Shown: piece after piece, positions 25,075 to 33,993 of the stretch
Position numbering within the stretch: the first letter of the stretch is position 1
Layout of the letters: every line of letters begins with the position of its first letter
From: Caldanaerobacter subterraneus
GTDB taxonomy: Bacteria > Bacillota > Thermoanaerobacteria > Thermoanaerobacterales > Thermoanaerobacteraceae
NCBI RefSeq assembly: GCF_004345675.1
Contig: NZ_SLWU01000026.1
Location: 1 to 34,695, forward strand
Length of the DNA stretch: 34,695 bases
Direction: 5' to 3'
The notes under the pieces: model-generated
What the model was told of the DNA's origin: nothing
What the model saw: only the letters and a program-made list of their open reading frames with translations
Database searches by the model: none
Position numbers and translations under genes: made by a program

Positions 25075-25992
25075 ATGAAGAGGGTCGTAAGCATAAGTTT
25101 AGGGTCTTCTACTAGGAACAAAAAAGCAGAGATAGAGATTTTGGGGGAAAAGTTTATAATCGAAAGAATTGGCACTGACGGAGATTTAAAAAAGGCTGTA
25201 GAGATGATAAAAGAGCTTGACGGAAAAGTGGACGCTTTTGGTATGGGTGGAATAGACTTATATCTTTCTGCAGGAAACAAGAGGTATGTGATAAGAGATG
25301 CTCTGCCTTTAAAGAATGCTGCGAAAATTACCCCTATTGTAGATGGTTCGGGACTTAAGAATACCCTTGAAAGAAGAGTAATAAAATACATACAGCAAAA
25401 AGGAATAGTTGACTTAAGAGGGAAAAAAGTGCTTATCACCAGTGCAATGGATAGATACGGAATGGCAAAGGCTTTTGAAGAAGAGGGGGCTTCCCTCATA
25501 ATAGGGGACCTGATGTTCGCACTCAATGTGCCTATTCCTTTGCATTCCTTGAGGCTTGTCTATTTTCTCTCTTTTATAATCGTTCCAGTAGTGGTTCGTC
25601 TGCCCTTTGAAATGATATATCCTACTGGAGAGAAGCAATTAAAAATGGACAGCAAAAAATATGAAAGATTTTATAAAGAGGCGGACATAATAGCAGGCGA
25701 CTTTTTGTTTATAAAAAGGTTCATGCCTGAAGATTTAAAAGGGAAGGTCATAGTTACAAATACTGTAACTCCAGAAGATGTTGAAACTTTGAGGCAGAGA
25801 GGGGTTGAAATTTTGATTACCACCACCCCTAATATAAATGGGAGATCCTTCGGTACAAATGTGATGGAAGGAGTTCTTGTGGCAATAGCAGGTAAAAAGC
25901 AGGAGGAGATGACGACTAAAGATTATGAGGAGCTTTTGGACAAAATAGGCTTTGAGCCGAGAGTAGAGTATTTACAAAAAAAAGGGGGGTAA
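25075..25992 (+). CDS. unassigned 305-residue protein of the acyl-ACP reductase-like operon
   Basis: I do not recognise a characterised family with certainty; relatives are, as I recall, sometimes labelled quinate/shikimate dehydrogenase, which the sequence does not clearly support. Visible features are DAFGMGGIDLYL, RDALPLKNAAKITPIVDGSG (about residues 75-94), a possible nucleotide strand GKKVLITSAMDRYGMAKAFEEEGA (about 117-140) lacking a classical GxGxxG, one hydrophobic segment (about 155-180) and ITTTPNINGRSFGTNVMEG near the end. ATG 25075 follows GAGGGTG, and the stop overlaps the next start by one base. Strict coupling to the reductase-like gene suggests a joint pathway or complex. Confidence 0.75.
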   Translation: MKRVVSISLGSSTRNKKAEIEILGEKFIIERIGTDGDLKKAVEMIKELDGKVDAFGMGGIDLYLSAGNKRYVIRDALPLKNAAKITPIVDGSGLKNTLERRVIKYIQQKGIVDLRGKKVLITSAMDRYGMAKAFEEEGASLIIGDLMFALNVPIPLHSLRLVYFLSFIIVPVVVRLPFEMIYPTGEKQLKMDSKKYERFYKEADIIAGDFLFIKRFMPEDLKGKVIVTNTVTPEDVETLRQRGVEILITTTPNINGRSFGTNVMEGVLVAIAGKKQEEMTTKDYEELLDKIGFEPRVEYLQKKGG

Positions 25993-27086
25993 TGAGAGTG
26001 CATAAATTCGGCTTTATAATTCATCCTATAGAATACGAGGATGTAAGTCGCAAGTTTAAAGTGATGCAAAAATTCCCTAAATGGGTGGTGGAGGGCTTCA
26101 CAAGGCTCCTTCCGCCGATGAAGGTATCTGAAATTACAGGGGTAAGAAGCGAATATGCCGAGACAGAAGGATGGTTTGTAGCGGTTCCTCTGACTTCTGA
26201 ACAAATGCTTAAACTGCCTGAAGATTATGTTTTAAAGAAAATAATAAAAGCAGTAAAGATTGCTGAAAATTTAGGGGCAGAAATTGTAGGTTTGGGTGCT
26301 ATGACCTCTGTTGTAGGAGATGCAGGAATTACAATTGCAAAAAATTCAAACATTGCAGTCACAACTGGCAACAGCTACACAGTAGCAACAGCTATAGAGG
26401 GGGCCATAAAAGCAGCTGAACTAATGGGCAAGGATGTAAGAGATTCTCATGTAGTGGTCATCGGAGCGACAGGCTCCATAGGGAAGGTTTGCGCTGAAAT
26501 TCTCTCAAGGGATGCCAAATACATGACTTTAGTTGCGAGAAACAAAGAAAAATTGCAGAATTTCAGAGATTACCTGATGCAAAAAACAGGAATGTCTGCT
26601 CACATAACTTCAGACGTAAAAGAGGCACTTGAGGATGCTGACATAATAATAACTGTGACAAGCGCAGTGGATACTGTAATAAAGCCAGAATACTTAAAGC
26701 CCGGGGCAGTTGTATGCGATGTGGCAAGGCCAAGAGATGTATCAAAAGAAGTTGCAGACAAAAGGGATGACGTGCTTGTGATAGAAGGAGGAGTAGTGGA
26801 AGTACCGGGAGACGTAGATTTTCACTTTAATTTTGGCTTTCCACCCAAGACGAATTATGCCTGCATGGCAGAGACAATGATTTTGGCTATGGAGGGGCGC
26901 ATTGAAAATTACTCTTTAGGAAGAGACCTTACAGTCGAGCAGGTAGATGAAATAGCAAGGCTTGCAAAAAAACACGGATTCAAATTGGCAGGTTTCAGGA
27001 GCTTTGAAAGAGAAGTTACGATGGAAAAGATAGAAACTGTGAGAAAAAACGCTAAAAAGAAGTTAGAGACGTGGAAATTCGCTTAA
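25992..27086 (+). CDS. long-chain acyl-ACP reductase-like protein (fatty aldehyde-forming family)
   Basis: A 364-residue protein resembling cyanobacterial acyl-[acyl carrier protein] reductase (AAR). Matching blocks are IVGLGAMTSVVG (about residues 98-109), TTGNSYTVATAIE (124-136), the NADPH loop VVVIGATGSIGKVCAEIL (154-171), LVARNKEKL, and YACMAETMILAMEGR. In the last block Cys291 corresponds to the AAR cysteine that carries the acyl thioester. AAR reduces acyl-ACP to fatty aldehyde with NADPH. Here that could feed ether lipids or alcohols; the substrate is inferred. Cyanobacterial AAR is paired with aldehyde-deformylating oxygenase, which an anaerobe would not use and which is absent here. 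ATG 25992 overlaps the preceding stop. Confidence 0.8.
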   Translation: MRVHKFGFIIHPIEYEDVSRKFKVMQKFPKWVVEGFTRLLPPMKVSEITGVRSEYAETEGWFVAVPLTSEQMLKLPEDYVLKKIIKAVKIAENLGAEIVGLGAMTSVVGDAGITIAKNSNIAVTTGNSYTVATAIEGAIKAAELMGKDVRDSHVVVIGATGSIGKVCAEILSRDAKYMTLVARNKEKLQNFRDYLMQKTGMSAHITSDVKEALEDADIIITVTSAVDTVIKPEYLKPGAVVCDVARPRDVSKEVADKRDDVLVIEGGVVEVPGDVDFHFNFGFPPKTNYACMAETMILAMEGRIENYSLGRDLTVEQVDEIARLAKKHGFKLAGFRSFEREVTMEKIETVRKNAKKKLETWKFA

Positions 27087-27093
27087 TTTGGAC

Positions 27094-27122
27094 TTGACTT
27101 TATTTGCTACCTGGTTTATAAT
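27094..27122 (+). promoter_or_regulatory. greA-lysS promoter
   Basis: TTGACT (27094-27099) and TATAAT (27117-27122) with a 17-base spacer; one mismatch from consensus overall. The start would be near 27129, giving a leader of about 125 bases. Confidence 0.8.
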
Positions 27123-27135
27123 ATTCCACATGAAA

Positions 27136-27171
27136 AATACACAAGCACTGCGGAAGCAGTGCTTGTGTATT
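27136..27171. other. perfect 16-bp hairpin with GGAA loop in the greA leader
   Basis: Arms 27136-27151 and 27156-27171 pair without mismatch around GGAA. On the plus strand no T-tract follows (TAATATATT), so it is a poor terminator for greA-directed transcription; on the minus strand the stem is followed by TTTTT, a good terminator shape, although no minus-strand gene reads toward it. It begins about 7 bases from the predicted 5' end of the greA mRNA and may stabilise it or act as an early pause or attenuation element. Confidence 0.85.
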
Positions 27172-27255
27172 AATATATTGAATACATAAAAATTTTAAAC
27201 CCTACATAAGAATAAAAATACCTTTTAAAATATTTTAAGAAAAAGGAGAATGCCT

Positions 27256-27729
27256 ATGAGCAAGCCTGTGATTTTGACCTATGAAGGACTTAAAAAATTA
27301 GAAGAGGAACTTGAGTATTTAAAAACAGTAAAAAGGGCAGAAGTAGCTGAAAAAATAAAACAGGCAAGAGCCTTTGGGGATTTGAGTGAAAACTCAGAGT
27401 ACGATGAAGCAAAGAACGAGCAAGCCTTCATTGAGGGAAGAATTGCCACACTGGAAGCCATGCTTAAAAACGCAAAAGTAATTGACGAAGAAGATATAAA
27501 GCTTGACGAAGTAAGCATAGGGTGTACCGTTAAAGTATTTGATGAGACTTACAACGAAGAAGTGGAGTACACTATAGTTGGGTCGGCGGAAGCAGACCCT
27601 ATGAATAACAAGATTTCTGATGAATCTCCAATTGGAAAAGCGCTTTTAGGCAAAAAGGTTGGAGAAACAATTTCTGTAGAAGTGCCTGCGGGAGTTATTA
27701 AACTCAAAATACTCGAAATACGAAGGTAA
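27256..27729 (+). CDS. greA: transcription elongation factor GreA
   Basis: A 157-residue protein: an N-terminal coiled coil (about residues 5-75) with the tip region [16 protein letters not shown] that enters the polymerase secondary channel, and a C-terminal FKBP-like domain with [18 protein letters not shown]. GreA stimulates transcript cleavage in backtracked RNA polymerase. ATG 27256 is chosen because AAAAGGAG is 7 bases upstream; the earlier in-frame ATG at 27250 is too close to that site. lysS follows after 19 bases, a frequent greA-lysS pairing in Firmicutes. Confidence 0.97.
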   Translation: MSKPVILTYEGLKKLEEELEYLKTVKRAEVAEKIKQARAFGDLSENSEYDEAKNEQAFIEGRIATLEAMLKNAKVIDEEDIKLDEVSIGCTVKVFDETYNEEVEYTIVGSAEADPMNNKISDESPIGKALLGKKVGETISVEVPAGVIKLKILEIRR

Positions 27730-27736
27730 AGGGTGA

Positions 27737-29246
<1,510 letters not shown>

Positions 29247-29248
<2 letters not shown>

Positions 29249-29280
29249 AAGCAGTCGCAGGACTGCTTTTAACTTTTATA
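29247..29280 (+). terminator. terminator after lysS
   Basis: Stem AAAAGCAGTC/GACTGCTTTT (29247-29256, 29261-29270) with loop GCAG, followed by AACTTTTA. The T-tract is split, so strength is moderate. Confidence 0.75.
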
Positions 29281-29306
29281 TGCTGGCTTTTTTTCGCAAA
29301 AAGTAA

Positions 29307-29312
29307 TATAAT
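29307..29312 (+). promoter_or_regulatory. possible -10 box of the folate operon
   Basis: TATAAT stands 38 bases before the folE start, with only a weak -35 (TGGCTT, 29284-29289) at 17 bases. The palindrome TGTGCACA (29319-29326), also found before the HTH regulator, covers the expected transcription start. Confidence 0.45.
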
Positions 29313-29349
29313 TAAAGCTGTGCACAACAAAAAAGAAGGGGTATCAAAA

Positions 29350-29916
29350 ATGATAGACAAAGAAAAGATTAAAAAAGCTGTAAGAGAGATACTTGAAGCC
29401 ATAGGCGAAGACCCCGATAGGGAGGGGCTCCTTGAGACTCCTGACAGAGTAGCCAGGATGTACGAAGAAATTTTTTCTGGACTTCACACAGATGTAAAAG
29501 ATGTTATAAAAATTTTCCAAGAAGATGAGCATCAAGAGATAATCCTGGTAAAAGATATTCCCCTTTACTCTATGTGTGAGCATCATCTTCTTCCTTTTAT
29601 AGGTGTTGCCCATGTGGCATACCTTCCAAGAAAAGGGCGAATTTTAGGCCTTTCAAAAGTTGCTCGTATAGTAGACGTTTTATCAAAAAGGCCTCAGCTC
29701 CAAGAAAGGCTCACTAGTGAAATTGCGGATACCATAATGGAAGCCGTCAATCCTTTGGGAGTTGCTGTTGTCATAGAGGCAGAGCATCTGTGCATGACTA
29801 TGAGGGGGGTTAAAAAGCCGGGCTCTAAAACTGTTACCTCTGCCCTAAGGGGAATATTTAGAACGGACCCTAAAGCCAGAGCGGAAGTGATGGCTTTGAT
29901 AAATTCCAAGAGATAG
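29350..29916 (+). CDS. folE: GTP cyclohydrolase I
   Basis: A 188-residue tunnel-fold enzyme. Zinc ligands are in place: Cys76 and His79 in [10 protein letters not shown] and Cys148 in EHLCMTMRG; the GTP-binding [14 protein letters not shown] is intact. It converts GTP to 7,8-dihydroneopterin triphosphate, the first step of folate (and queuosine) synthesis. ATG 29350 follows GAAGGGG; an upstream in-frame GTG at 29320 overlaps the likely transcription start and is rejected. First gene of folE-folP-folK-COG0720-sfsA. Confidence 0.97.
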   Translation: MIDKEKIKKAVREILEAIGEDPDREGLLETPDRVARMYEEIFSGLHTDVKDVIKIFQEDEHQEIILVKDIPLYSMCEHHLLPFIGVAHVAYLPRKGRILGLSKVARIVDVLSKRPQLQERLTSEIADTIMEAVNPLGVAVVIEAEHLCMTMRGVKKPGSKTVTSALRGIFRTDPKARAEVMALINSKR

Positions 29917-29926
29917 GGGGAAGGCT

Positions 29927-30739
29927 ATGATTTTAAAGTGCAGGGATAAAACTTTAGAGATTGGCAAAAGGACCTACATAATGGGTATTTTGAACATGAC
30001 TCCTGATTCCTTTTCAGACGGAGGCAAATACAATACTTTGGAAAAAGGGATTGAAAGAGCTTTGCAGATGATTGAAGAGGGAGCAGATATAATAGATGTG
30101 GGAGGAGAGTCTACAAGGCCCGGATACACTCCTGTCGATGAAGAGGAAGAAATTAGAAGGGTTATACCTGTAATCGAAAGGCTTTCTAAAATTTCAGATG
30201 TGATAATTTCTGTGGATACTATGAAGGCGAATGTAGCTTTAAGGGCGCTGGAGGCAGGAGCCCATATAGTAAATGATGTGTGGGGGCTTCAGAGAGACCC
30301 CAAGATGGCAGAAGTAGTTGCCAAATATAAAGCAGGGGTTGTCATGATGCACAACAGCAATGTGGCTGAGTACGACGATGTTGTGAAATCTGTTATAGAG
30401 TTTCTAAAAAAGAGCATAGAAATTGCTGAGAAAGCTGGAATTGAAAGAAACCAGATGATAGTTGACCCTGGCATAGGCTTTGGAAAGACTTTAGAGCATA
30501 ACTTGGAAGTCATGAATCGCCTGGAGGAATTAAAAGTTCTGGGACTTCCTGTCCTTTTGGGTACTTCCAGAAAATCTATGATAGGCAAAGTCTTAAACGT
30601 AGATGTAGAGGATAGATTGGAGGGGACAGCGGCGACTGTAGCTGTGGGAATAGTAAAAGGAGTGGATATAATAAGAGTCCACGATGTAAAAGAGATGTCA
30701 AGAGTAGCTAAAATGACTGATGCGATGGTGAGAAGATGA
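29927..30739 (+). CDS. folP: dihydropteroate synthase
   Basis: A 270-residue TIM barrel of the short type. Signatures are GILNMTPDSFSDGGKY (about residues 20-35), GADIIDVGGESTRPG (about 53-67), the Asn/Asp pterin site VNDVWG, and VDPGIGFGKT. It condenses 6-hydroxymethyl-7,8-dihydropterin diphosphate with p-aminobenzoate. The N-terminal extra domain of some clostridial FolPs is absent and appears instead as a separate gene at 12597. ATG 29927 follows GGGGGAAGG. The stop overlaps folK (ATGA). Confidence 0.97.
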   Translation: MILKCRDKTLEIGKRTYIMGILNMTPDSFSDGGKYNTLEKGIERALQMIEEGADIIDVGGESTRPGYTPVDEEEEIRRVIPVIERLSKISDVIISVDTMKANVALRALEAGAHIVNDVWGLQRDPKMAEVVAKYKAGVVMMHNSNVAEYDDVVKSVIEFLKKSIEIAEKAGIERNQMIVDPGIGFGKTLEHNLEVMNRLEELKVLGLPVLLGTSRKSMIGKVLNVDVEDRLEGTAATVAVGIVKGVDIIRVHDVKEMSRVAKMTDAMVRR

Positions 30740-31236
30740 CAGAGGTATACCTTTCTTTGGGTTCAAATTTAGGAGACAGAGAAAAGTATTTAAAAGAGGC
30801 GGTCAAAAGGCTTAAGTCAAATAAAAACATAGTTTTAAAGAAGCTCTCTCCCATATATGAGACAAAGCCTGTAGGATATTTAGAACAGGACAATTTTTTA
30901 AACGCTGCAATTTTAATAGAAACAGACCTAACGCCCTATGAACTTCTAGATGTCACTACAAGTATTGAGGCAGAACTCAAAAGAGAGCGCACAATAAAAT
31001 GGGGACCCCGAACCATTGACATAGACATCCTTTTGTATGATGGACTTATTCTAAATGATGAGAAGCTAACTATTCCCCACCCTCACATGTGGGAAAGAGC
31101 TTTTGTGCTAATACCATTAAGGGATATAAATCCTTCATTGAGTAAAAACGGTTTATCCATCGATGAGTTGATACAAGGCCTTATAGACAAGCAGGGCGTA
31201 TGGCTCTACAAAAAAGATTGGTGTGAAGAGGTGTAA
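30736..31236 (+). CDS. folK: 6-hydroxymethyl-7,8-dihydropterin pyrophosphokinase
   Basis: A 166-residue HPPK with SLGSNLGDREKYL at the start, ETKPVGYLEQDNFLNAA (pterin site), the catalytic loop RTIKWGPRTIDIDILLYD with its metal-binding aspartates, and IPHPHMWERAFVL. It transfers pyrophosphate from ATP to hydroxymethyl-dihydropterin, making the FolP substrate. It overlaps folP by 4 bases. There is no folB between folP and folK as there is in Bacillus; the following COG0720 gene may supply that step. Confidence 0.96.
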   Translation: MTEVYLSLGSNLGDREKYLKEAVKRLKSNKNIVLKKLSPIYETKPVGYLEQDNFLNAAILIETDLTPYELLDVTTSIEAELKRERTIKWGPRTIDIDILLYDGLILNDEKLTIPHPHMWERAFVLIPLRDINPSLSKNGLSIDELIQGLIDKQGVWLYKKDWCEEV

Positions 31237-31239
31237 AAA

Positions 31240-31608
31240 GTGAGAGTTACAAAAATATTTACTTTTGACAGTGCCCACAACCTTGTCAATTACCATGGGA
31301 AATGTGAAGAGTTGCACGGCCATACTTATAGGTTAGAGGTCACAGTTGAGGGTTATCCTGATGAGGAAGGAATGGTTTTGGACTTTGTAAAGCTAAAAGA
31401 AATTGTCAATGAAAAAATTATAAAAAAGCTTGACCACAAATATTTAAATGAAGTGCTAGGCTTTAACACAACTTGTGAAAATATACTCCTGTGGATGTGG
31501 AAGGAATTAGAAGGAGAACTCAAAGGACCCAATTACAAACTCTACAAGCTTACTCTCTGGGAGACTCCAACCAGTTTTGCAGAAGTTACAGCAGAGGATT
31601 TGAAATGA
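31240..31608 (+). CDS. COG0720 tunnel-fold protein, PTPS-I/III type (folate and possibly queuosine synthesis)
   Basis: A 122-residue T-fold enzyme. Zinc histidines are His13 (DSAHN), His26 and His28. The active-site motif is CEELHGH (Cys22, Glu23), i.e. CExxHGH. QueD (PTPS-I) has CxxxHGH and makes 6-carboxytetrahydropterin for queuosine; PTPS-III uses a glutamate to make 6-hydroxymethyldihydropterin for folate. CExxHGH has been described for dual-function PTPS-I/III enzymes. Its place directly after folK in an operon lacking folB supports a folate role. GTG 31240 is preceded by GAAGAGGTG. Confidence 0.85.
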   Translation: MRVTKIFTFDSAHNLVNYHGKCEELHGHTYRLEVTVEGYPDEEGMVLDFVKLKEIVNEKIIKKLDHKYLNEVLGFNTTCENILLWMWKELEGELKGPNYKLYKLTLWETPTSFAEVTAEDLK

Positions 31609-31617
31609 GGGTTTATG

Positions 31618-32307
31618 ATGATTATTAAAAATCCGATAATAAAAGGGAAATTCATAGAAAGGTTAAATAGATTTGAAGCCTATGTCGAAATAGATGGCAT
31701 TAAAACCCTGGTTCATGTCCCAAATACAGGGCGACTGAAAGAGATACTTGTAAAAGGGGCAGATGTGCTTTTAGAAGTGAGAGAAAAAAAGGGGAGAAAA
31801 ACTCCTTATGAGCTTGCCTTTGCCTATAAAGGGAAAAGGCTTATATCAATTGATTCTCAAGTGCCAAATAAAGTATTTCTGGAGAGCATAAAAAAAGGGA
31901 TAGTTGAAGAGTTTAGAGGATATGAACTGGTGGAAAAGGAAAGAAGCTTTGGGAACAGTAAATTTGACATAAAACTTACAAATGGAAAGGAAATTTGCTA
32001 CATAGAAGTGAAGGGTGTTACTTTGGAGGTAGATGGAGTAGCCAAGTTTCCTGATGCGCCAACAGAAAGAGGTAGAAAGCATTTAAAAGAACTCATAAAA
32101 GTCAAAGAAGAAGGAATGAGAGCGGCAGTTGTTTTCTTAATTCAAATGGATGACATCAAATACTTTACTCCAAATGACGAACAGGACCCTCAATTTGGAC
32201 AATTTTTAAGAGAAGCTTTCACAAAAGGCGTAGAAGTTTATGCCTATACCTGCGATGTGGGAGAAAATTTTATTAATTTAAAAAACAGGGTACAGGTAGT
32301 GCTGTAA
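31618..32307 (+). CDS. sfsA: SfsA family protein
   Basis: A 229-residue protein with the family blocks FVHVPNTGRL-like LVHVPNTGRLKEIL, FGNSKFDIKL, CYIEVKGVTLEVDGVAKFPDAPTERGRKHL and the acidic/lysine arrangement (D..E.K) reminiscent of a nuclease-like fold. SfsA was named for sugar fermentation stimulation in Escherichia coli and has been proposed to bind DNA; its biochemical role is unsettled. ATG 31618 fits GAGGG (31607-31611) better than the ATG one codon earlier. It is the last gene of the folate operon, and its final codons form the left arm of the terminator. Confidence 0.93.
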   Translation: MIIKNPIIKGKFIERLNRFEAYVEIDGIKTLVHVPNTGRLKEILVKGADVLLEVREKKGRKTPYELAFAYKGKRLISIDSQVPNKVFLESIKKGIVEEFRGYELVEKERSFGNSKFDIKLTNGKEICYIEVKGVTLEVDGVAKFPDAPTERGRKHLKELIKVKEEGMRAAVVFLIQMDDIKYFTPNDEQDPQFGQFLREAFTKGVEVYAYTCDVGENFINLKNRVQVVL

Positions 32308-32317
32308 CCCTGTTTTT
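32281..32317 (+). terminator. terminator after sfsA, overlapping its 3' end
   Basis: AAAAACAGGGTACAG (32281-32295) pairs with CTGTAACCCTGTTTTT (32302-32317, one bulged A) around GTAGTG; the T-tract is part of the right arm. Confidence 0.88.
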
Positions 32318-32327
32318 TACCTGCTTT

Positions 32328-33182
32328 TTATGAATAAAATCTTATTAAGCCATTAAACACGGCCTGAGCTACTTTTTCTCTGTAATCTACATCCCTCAAA
32401 TGAGCATCATCTATTCTCACATCTTCCATTGCTGGCACAATACCCACAGGAATGATACTTTCTTTGTACTCAAATCTTTTTTGAAAAATTCCTAAGTTTG
32501 GAAGTTGCAATTTTTCTTCCATTGCTTTGTTTATATGTTTAGCAAGCTTAAAAGAAGCGTCGTTCTGGTCTTCATAGTACACCTTAAATCCGCTCTCTTT
32601 CTTAGATGACAATTCAGTATAAAGGTCAATTAGAATTTCACAATCCAAATCTTTTAAATTTTTCTCTTGAGGGTCTTTTTCCCAGGTTATTTTGCTTTCT
32701 GCTCCGCAATTACTCAGCAGAAAATTTAACTTTTTTGCTATCCCCATTATTGGAATGTGCATCAAGAGTCCTGTAGGGCTTTTAGTTTTTTTACTAAAAC
32801 CGGGATTTATTGCTATTTTTCTTCCTTTTAATACTTCTATGAGCGGACTTCTATCTATGTACACTTCAAATTGCGAAGGTATTCCTTTTATTGTCTTTAC
32901 CTCAAAGTTGGATGGAAAATCAAGATGTACGCAAGCCACAATGTCTTCTCCTTGTTGTTTTATTTCGACAAAAGATATAATGCCATCCAAAACTTTGTAT
33001 ATGCCTTCTGGCATATTAAGGGGAACACTAGAGAATATTATTTTTATGGTGTTTTCATGAATTTCTGCCTGGTGTGAAGGGATGTCTAGAGAGAAGTCAA
33101 AGACCAGCAGGCTCTTGTGCTCTTTTATTGATGGGCTGTTGCAGGCAGAATCAATCCTTATATTTGTCAGCTTGTTTAACAT
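32328..33182 (-). CDS. AMIN plus amidase_3-like protein with lost active site
   Basis: A 284-residue protein. Residues 1-115 look like an AMIN domain (paired strands, VLDGIISFVEIKQQ). Residues 120-284 follow N-acetylmuramoyl-L-alanine amidase (Amidase_3) topology, ending in VAQAVFNGLIRFY as active amidases end in VAQAI..GI..Y. The catalytic residues are replaced: the DxGHGG strand reads INPGFSK (Phe129 for His), the IHAN strand reads IDLYTEL (Tyr188 for His), and the final glutamate strand reads IVPAM. There is no signal peptide. It is therefore probably a non-catalytic, cytoplasmic relative; its function is unknown. ATG at 33180-33182 follows GAGAGGGG. Confidence 0.75.
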   Translation of the reverse strand: MLNKLTNIRIDSACNSPSIKEHKSLLVFDFSLDIPSHQAEIHENTIKIIFSSVPLNMPEGIYKVLDGIISFVEIKQQGEDIVACVHLDFPSNFEVKTIKGIPSQFEVYIDRSPLIEVLKGRKIAINPGFSKKTKSPTGLLMHIPIMGIAKKLNFLLSNCGAESKITWEKDPQEKNLKDLDCEILIDLYTELSSKKESGFKVYYEDQNDASFKLAKHINKAMEEKLQLPNLGIFQKRFEYKESIIPVGIVPAMEDVRIDDAHLRDVDYREKVAQAVFNGLIRFYS

Positions 33183-33218
33183 TTTCCCCTCTCCAATTTA
33201 AAAAAATTGTGAGAAAAG

Positions 33219-33250
33219 TGTGATAAAATTATGGTATAATTGTGATAAAA
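33219..33250. promoter_or_regulatory. direct repeats flanking a TATAAT in the divergent gap
   Basis: TGTGATAAAA occurs at 33219-33228 and 33241-33250, 22 bases apart (two helical turns). Between them lies AATTAT-GGT-ATAATT, which includes a plus-strand TATAAT (33235-33240). The layout suggests a binding site for a regulator serving the divergent genes at 33182 and 33343. Confidence 0.4.
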
Positions 33251-33293
33251 CTAAATATATTTTACCACAGCAAGAAAAAAATAAAAGATATTT

Positions 33294-33308
33294 ACTAAAA
33301 ATTTTAGT
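33294..33308. promoter_or_regulatory. 15-bp palindrome before the CofE-like gene
   Basis: ACTAAAA and TTTTAGT flank a single A, perfect arms, followed by TACAAT (33311-33316), a possible -10. It may be an operator of the downstream gene. Confidence 0.35.
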
Positions 33309-33342
33309 GTTACAATTTTTAGGATAAATGGAGGCTTAAACT

Positions 33343-33993
33343 ATGAATGGGAAAATATCAATAAGAACTCACATTATAACAGAAAAGGACGATATAGTAG
33401 AGGTGGTATACCATTATACCAAGGATATAGCTGAACCAGGAGATTTGATATCTGTTGCAGAAAGCGTAGTTGCTATAAGTCAAGGGAGAGCTTATCTCCC
33501 TGAACAGATTAAACCAGGGCTTTTGGCGAAGATACTGTGCAAATTTACGGATAGGAAAGGCAGCCTCACTTCTCCTTATGGCATGCAGTGTGCTATAAAT
33601 GAAGTGGGATGGTTTAGAATCTTAATAGCTGCAATCATAGGTGGCATAGGAAAACTCTTGGGGAGAAAAGGCTGGTTTTTTATAATAGCTGGAAGGCAAG
33701 TTGCTTTAATCGACGATTTTGCTGGTACAATGCCACCATATCATAGACATGTAGTTTTAGGCCCCAAAGACCCGGACAAAGTTTGCGACATGATAAAAGA
33801 AAAAACAGGAGTGGATGCTGTAATAATTGACGCAAATGATTTACATAAAGCTGACTGCGTTGGCGCCTCAAAAGGAGTAGATAAGAAATACGTAGAAAAG
33901 CTTTTTTTGGACAACCCTTCAGGTAACTCAGAACAGCAAACACCTATTGTGGTCATAAAAAATTACAAAAGCCATATTCCTACTAGTGCCTGA
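33343..33993 (+). CDS. CofE-like (coenzyme F420-0:L-glutamate ligase family) protein
   Basis: A 216-residue protein with the family's GDLISVAESVVAISQGRAY (about residues 32-50; archaeal CofE has GD.L.VAQK..SKAEGR), a hydrophobic stretch ILIAAIIGGIGKLLGRKGWFF, and VVLGPKDPDKVCDMIKEKTGVDAVIIDANDL, the metal/GTP-binding aspartate region. Archaeal CofE adds glutamate to F420-0 with GTP. This lineage is not known to make F420 and no other F420 gene is present, so the true substrate is unknown. ATG 33343 follows AATGGAGG. It stands alone between an intergenic control region and a terminator. Confidence 0.78.
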   Translation: MNGKISIRTHIITEKDDIVEVVYHYTKDIAEPGDLISVAESVVAISQGRAYLPEQIKPGLLAKILCKFTDRKGSLTSPYGMQCAINEVGWFRILIAAIIGGIGKLLGRKGWFFIIAGRQVALIDDFAGTMPPYHRHVVLGPKDPDKVCDMIKEKTGVDAVIIDANDLHKADCVGASKGVDKKYVEKLFLDNPSGNSEQQTPIVVIKNYKSHIPTSA

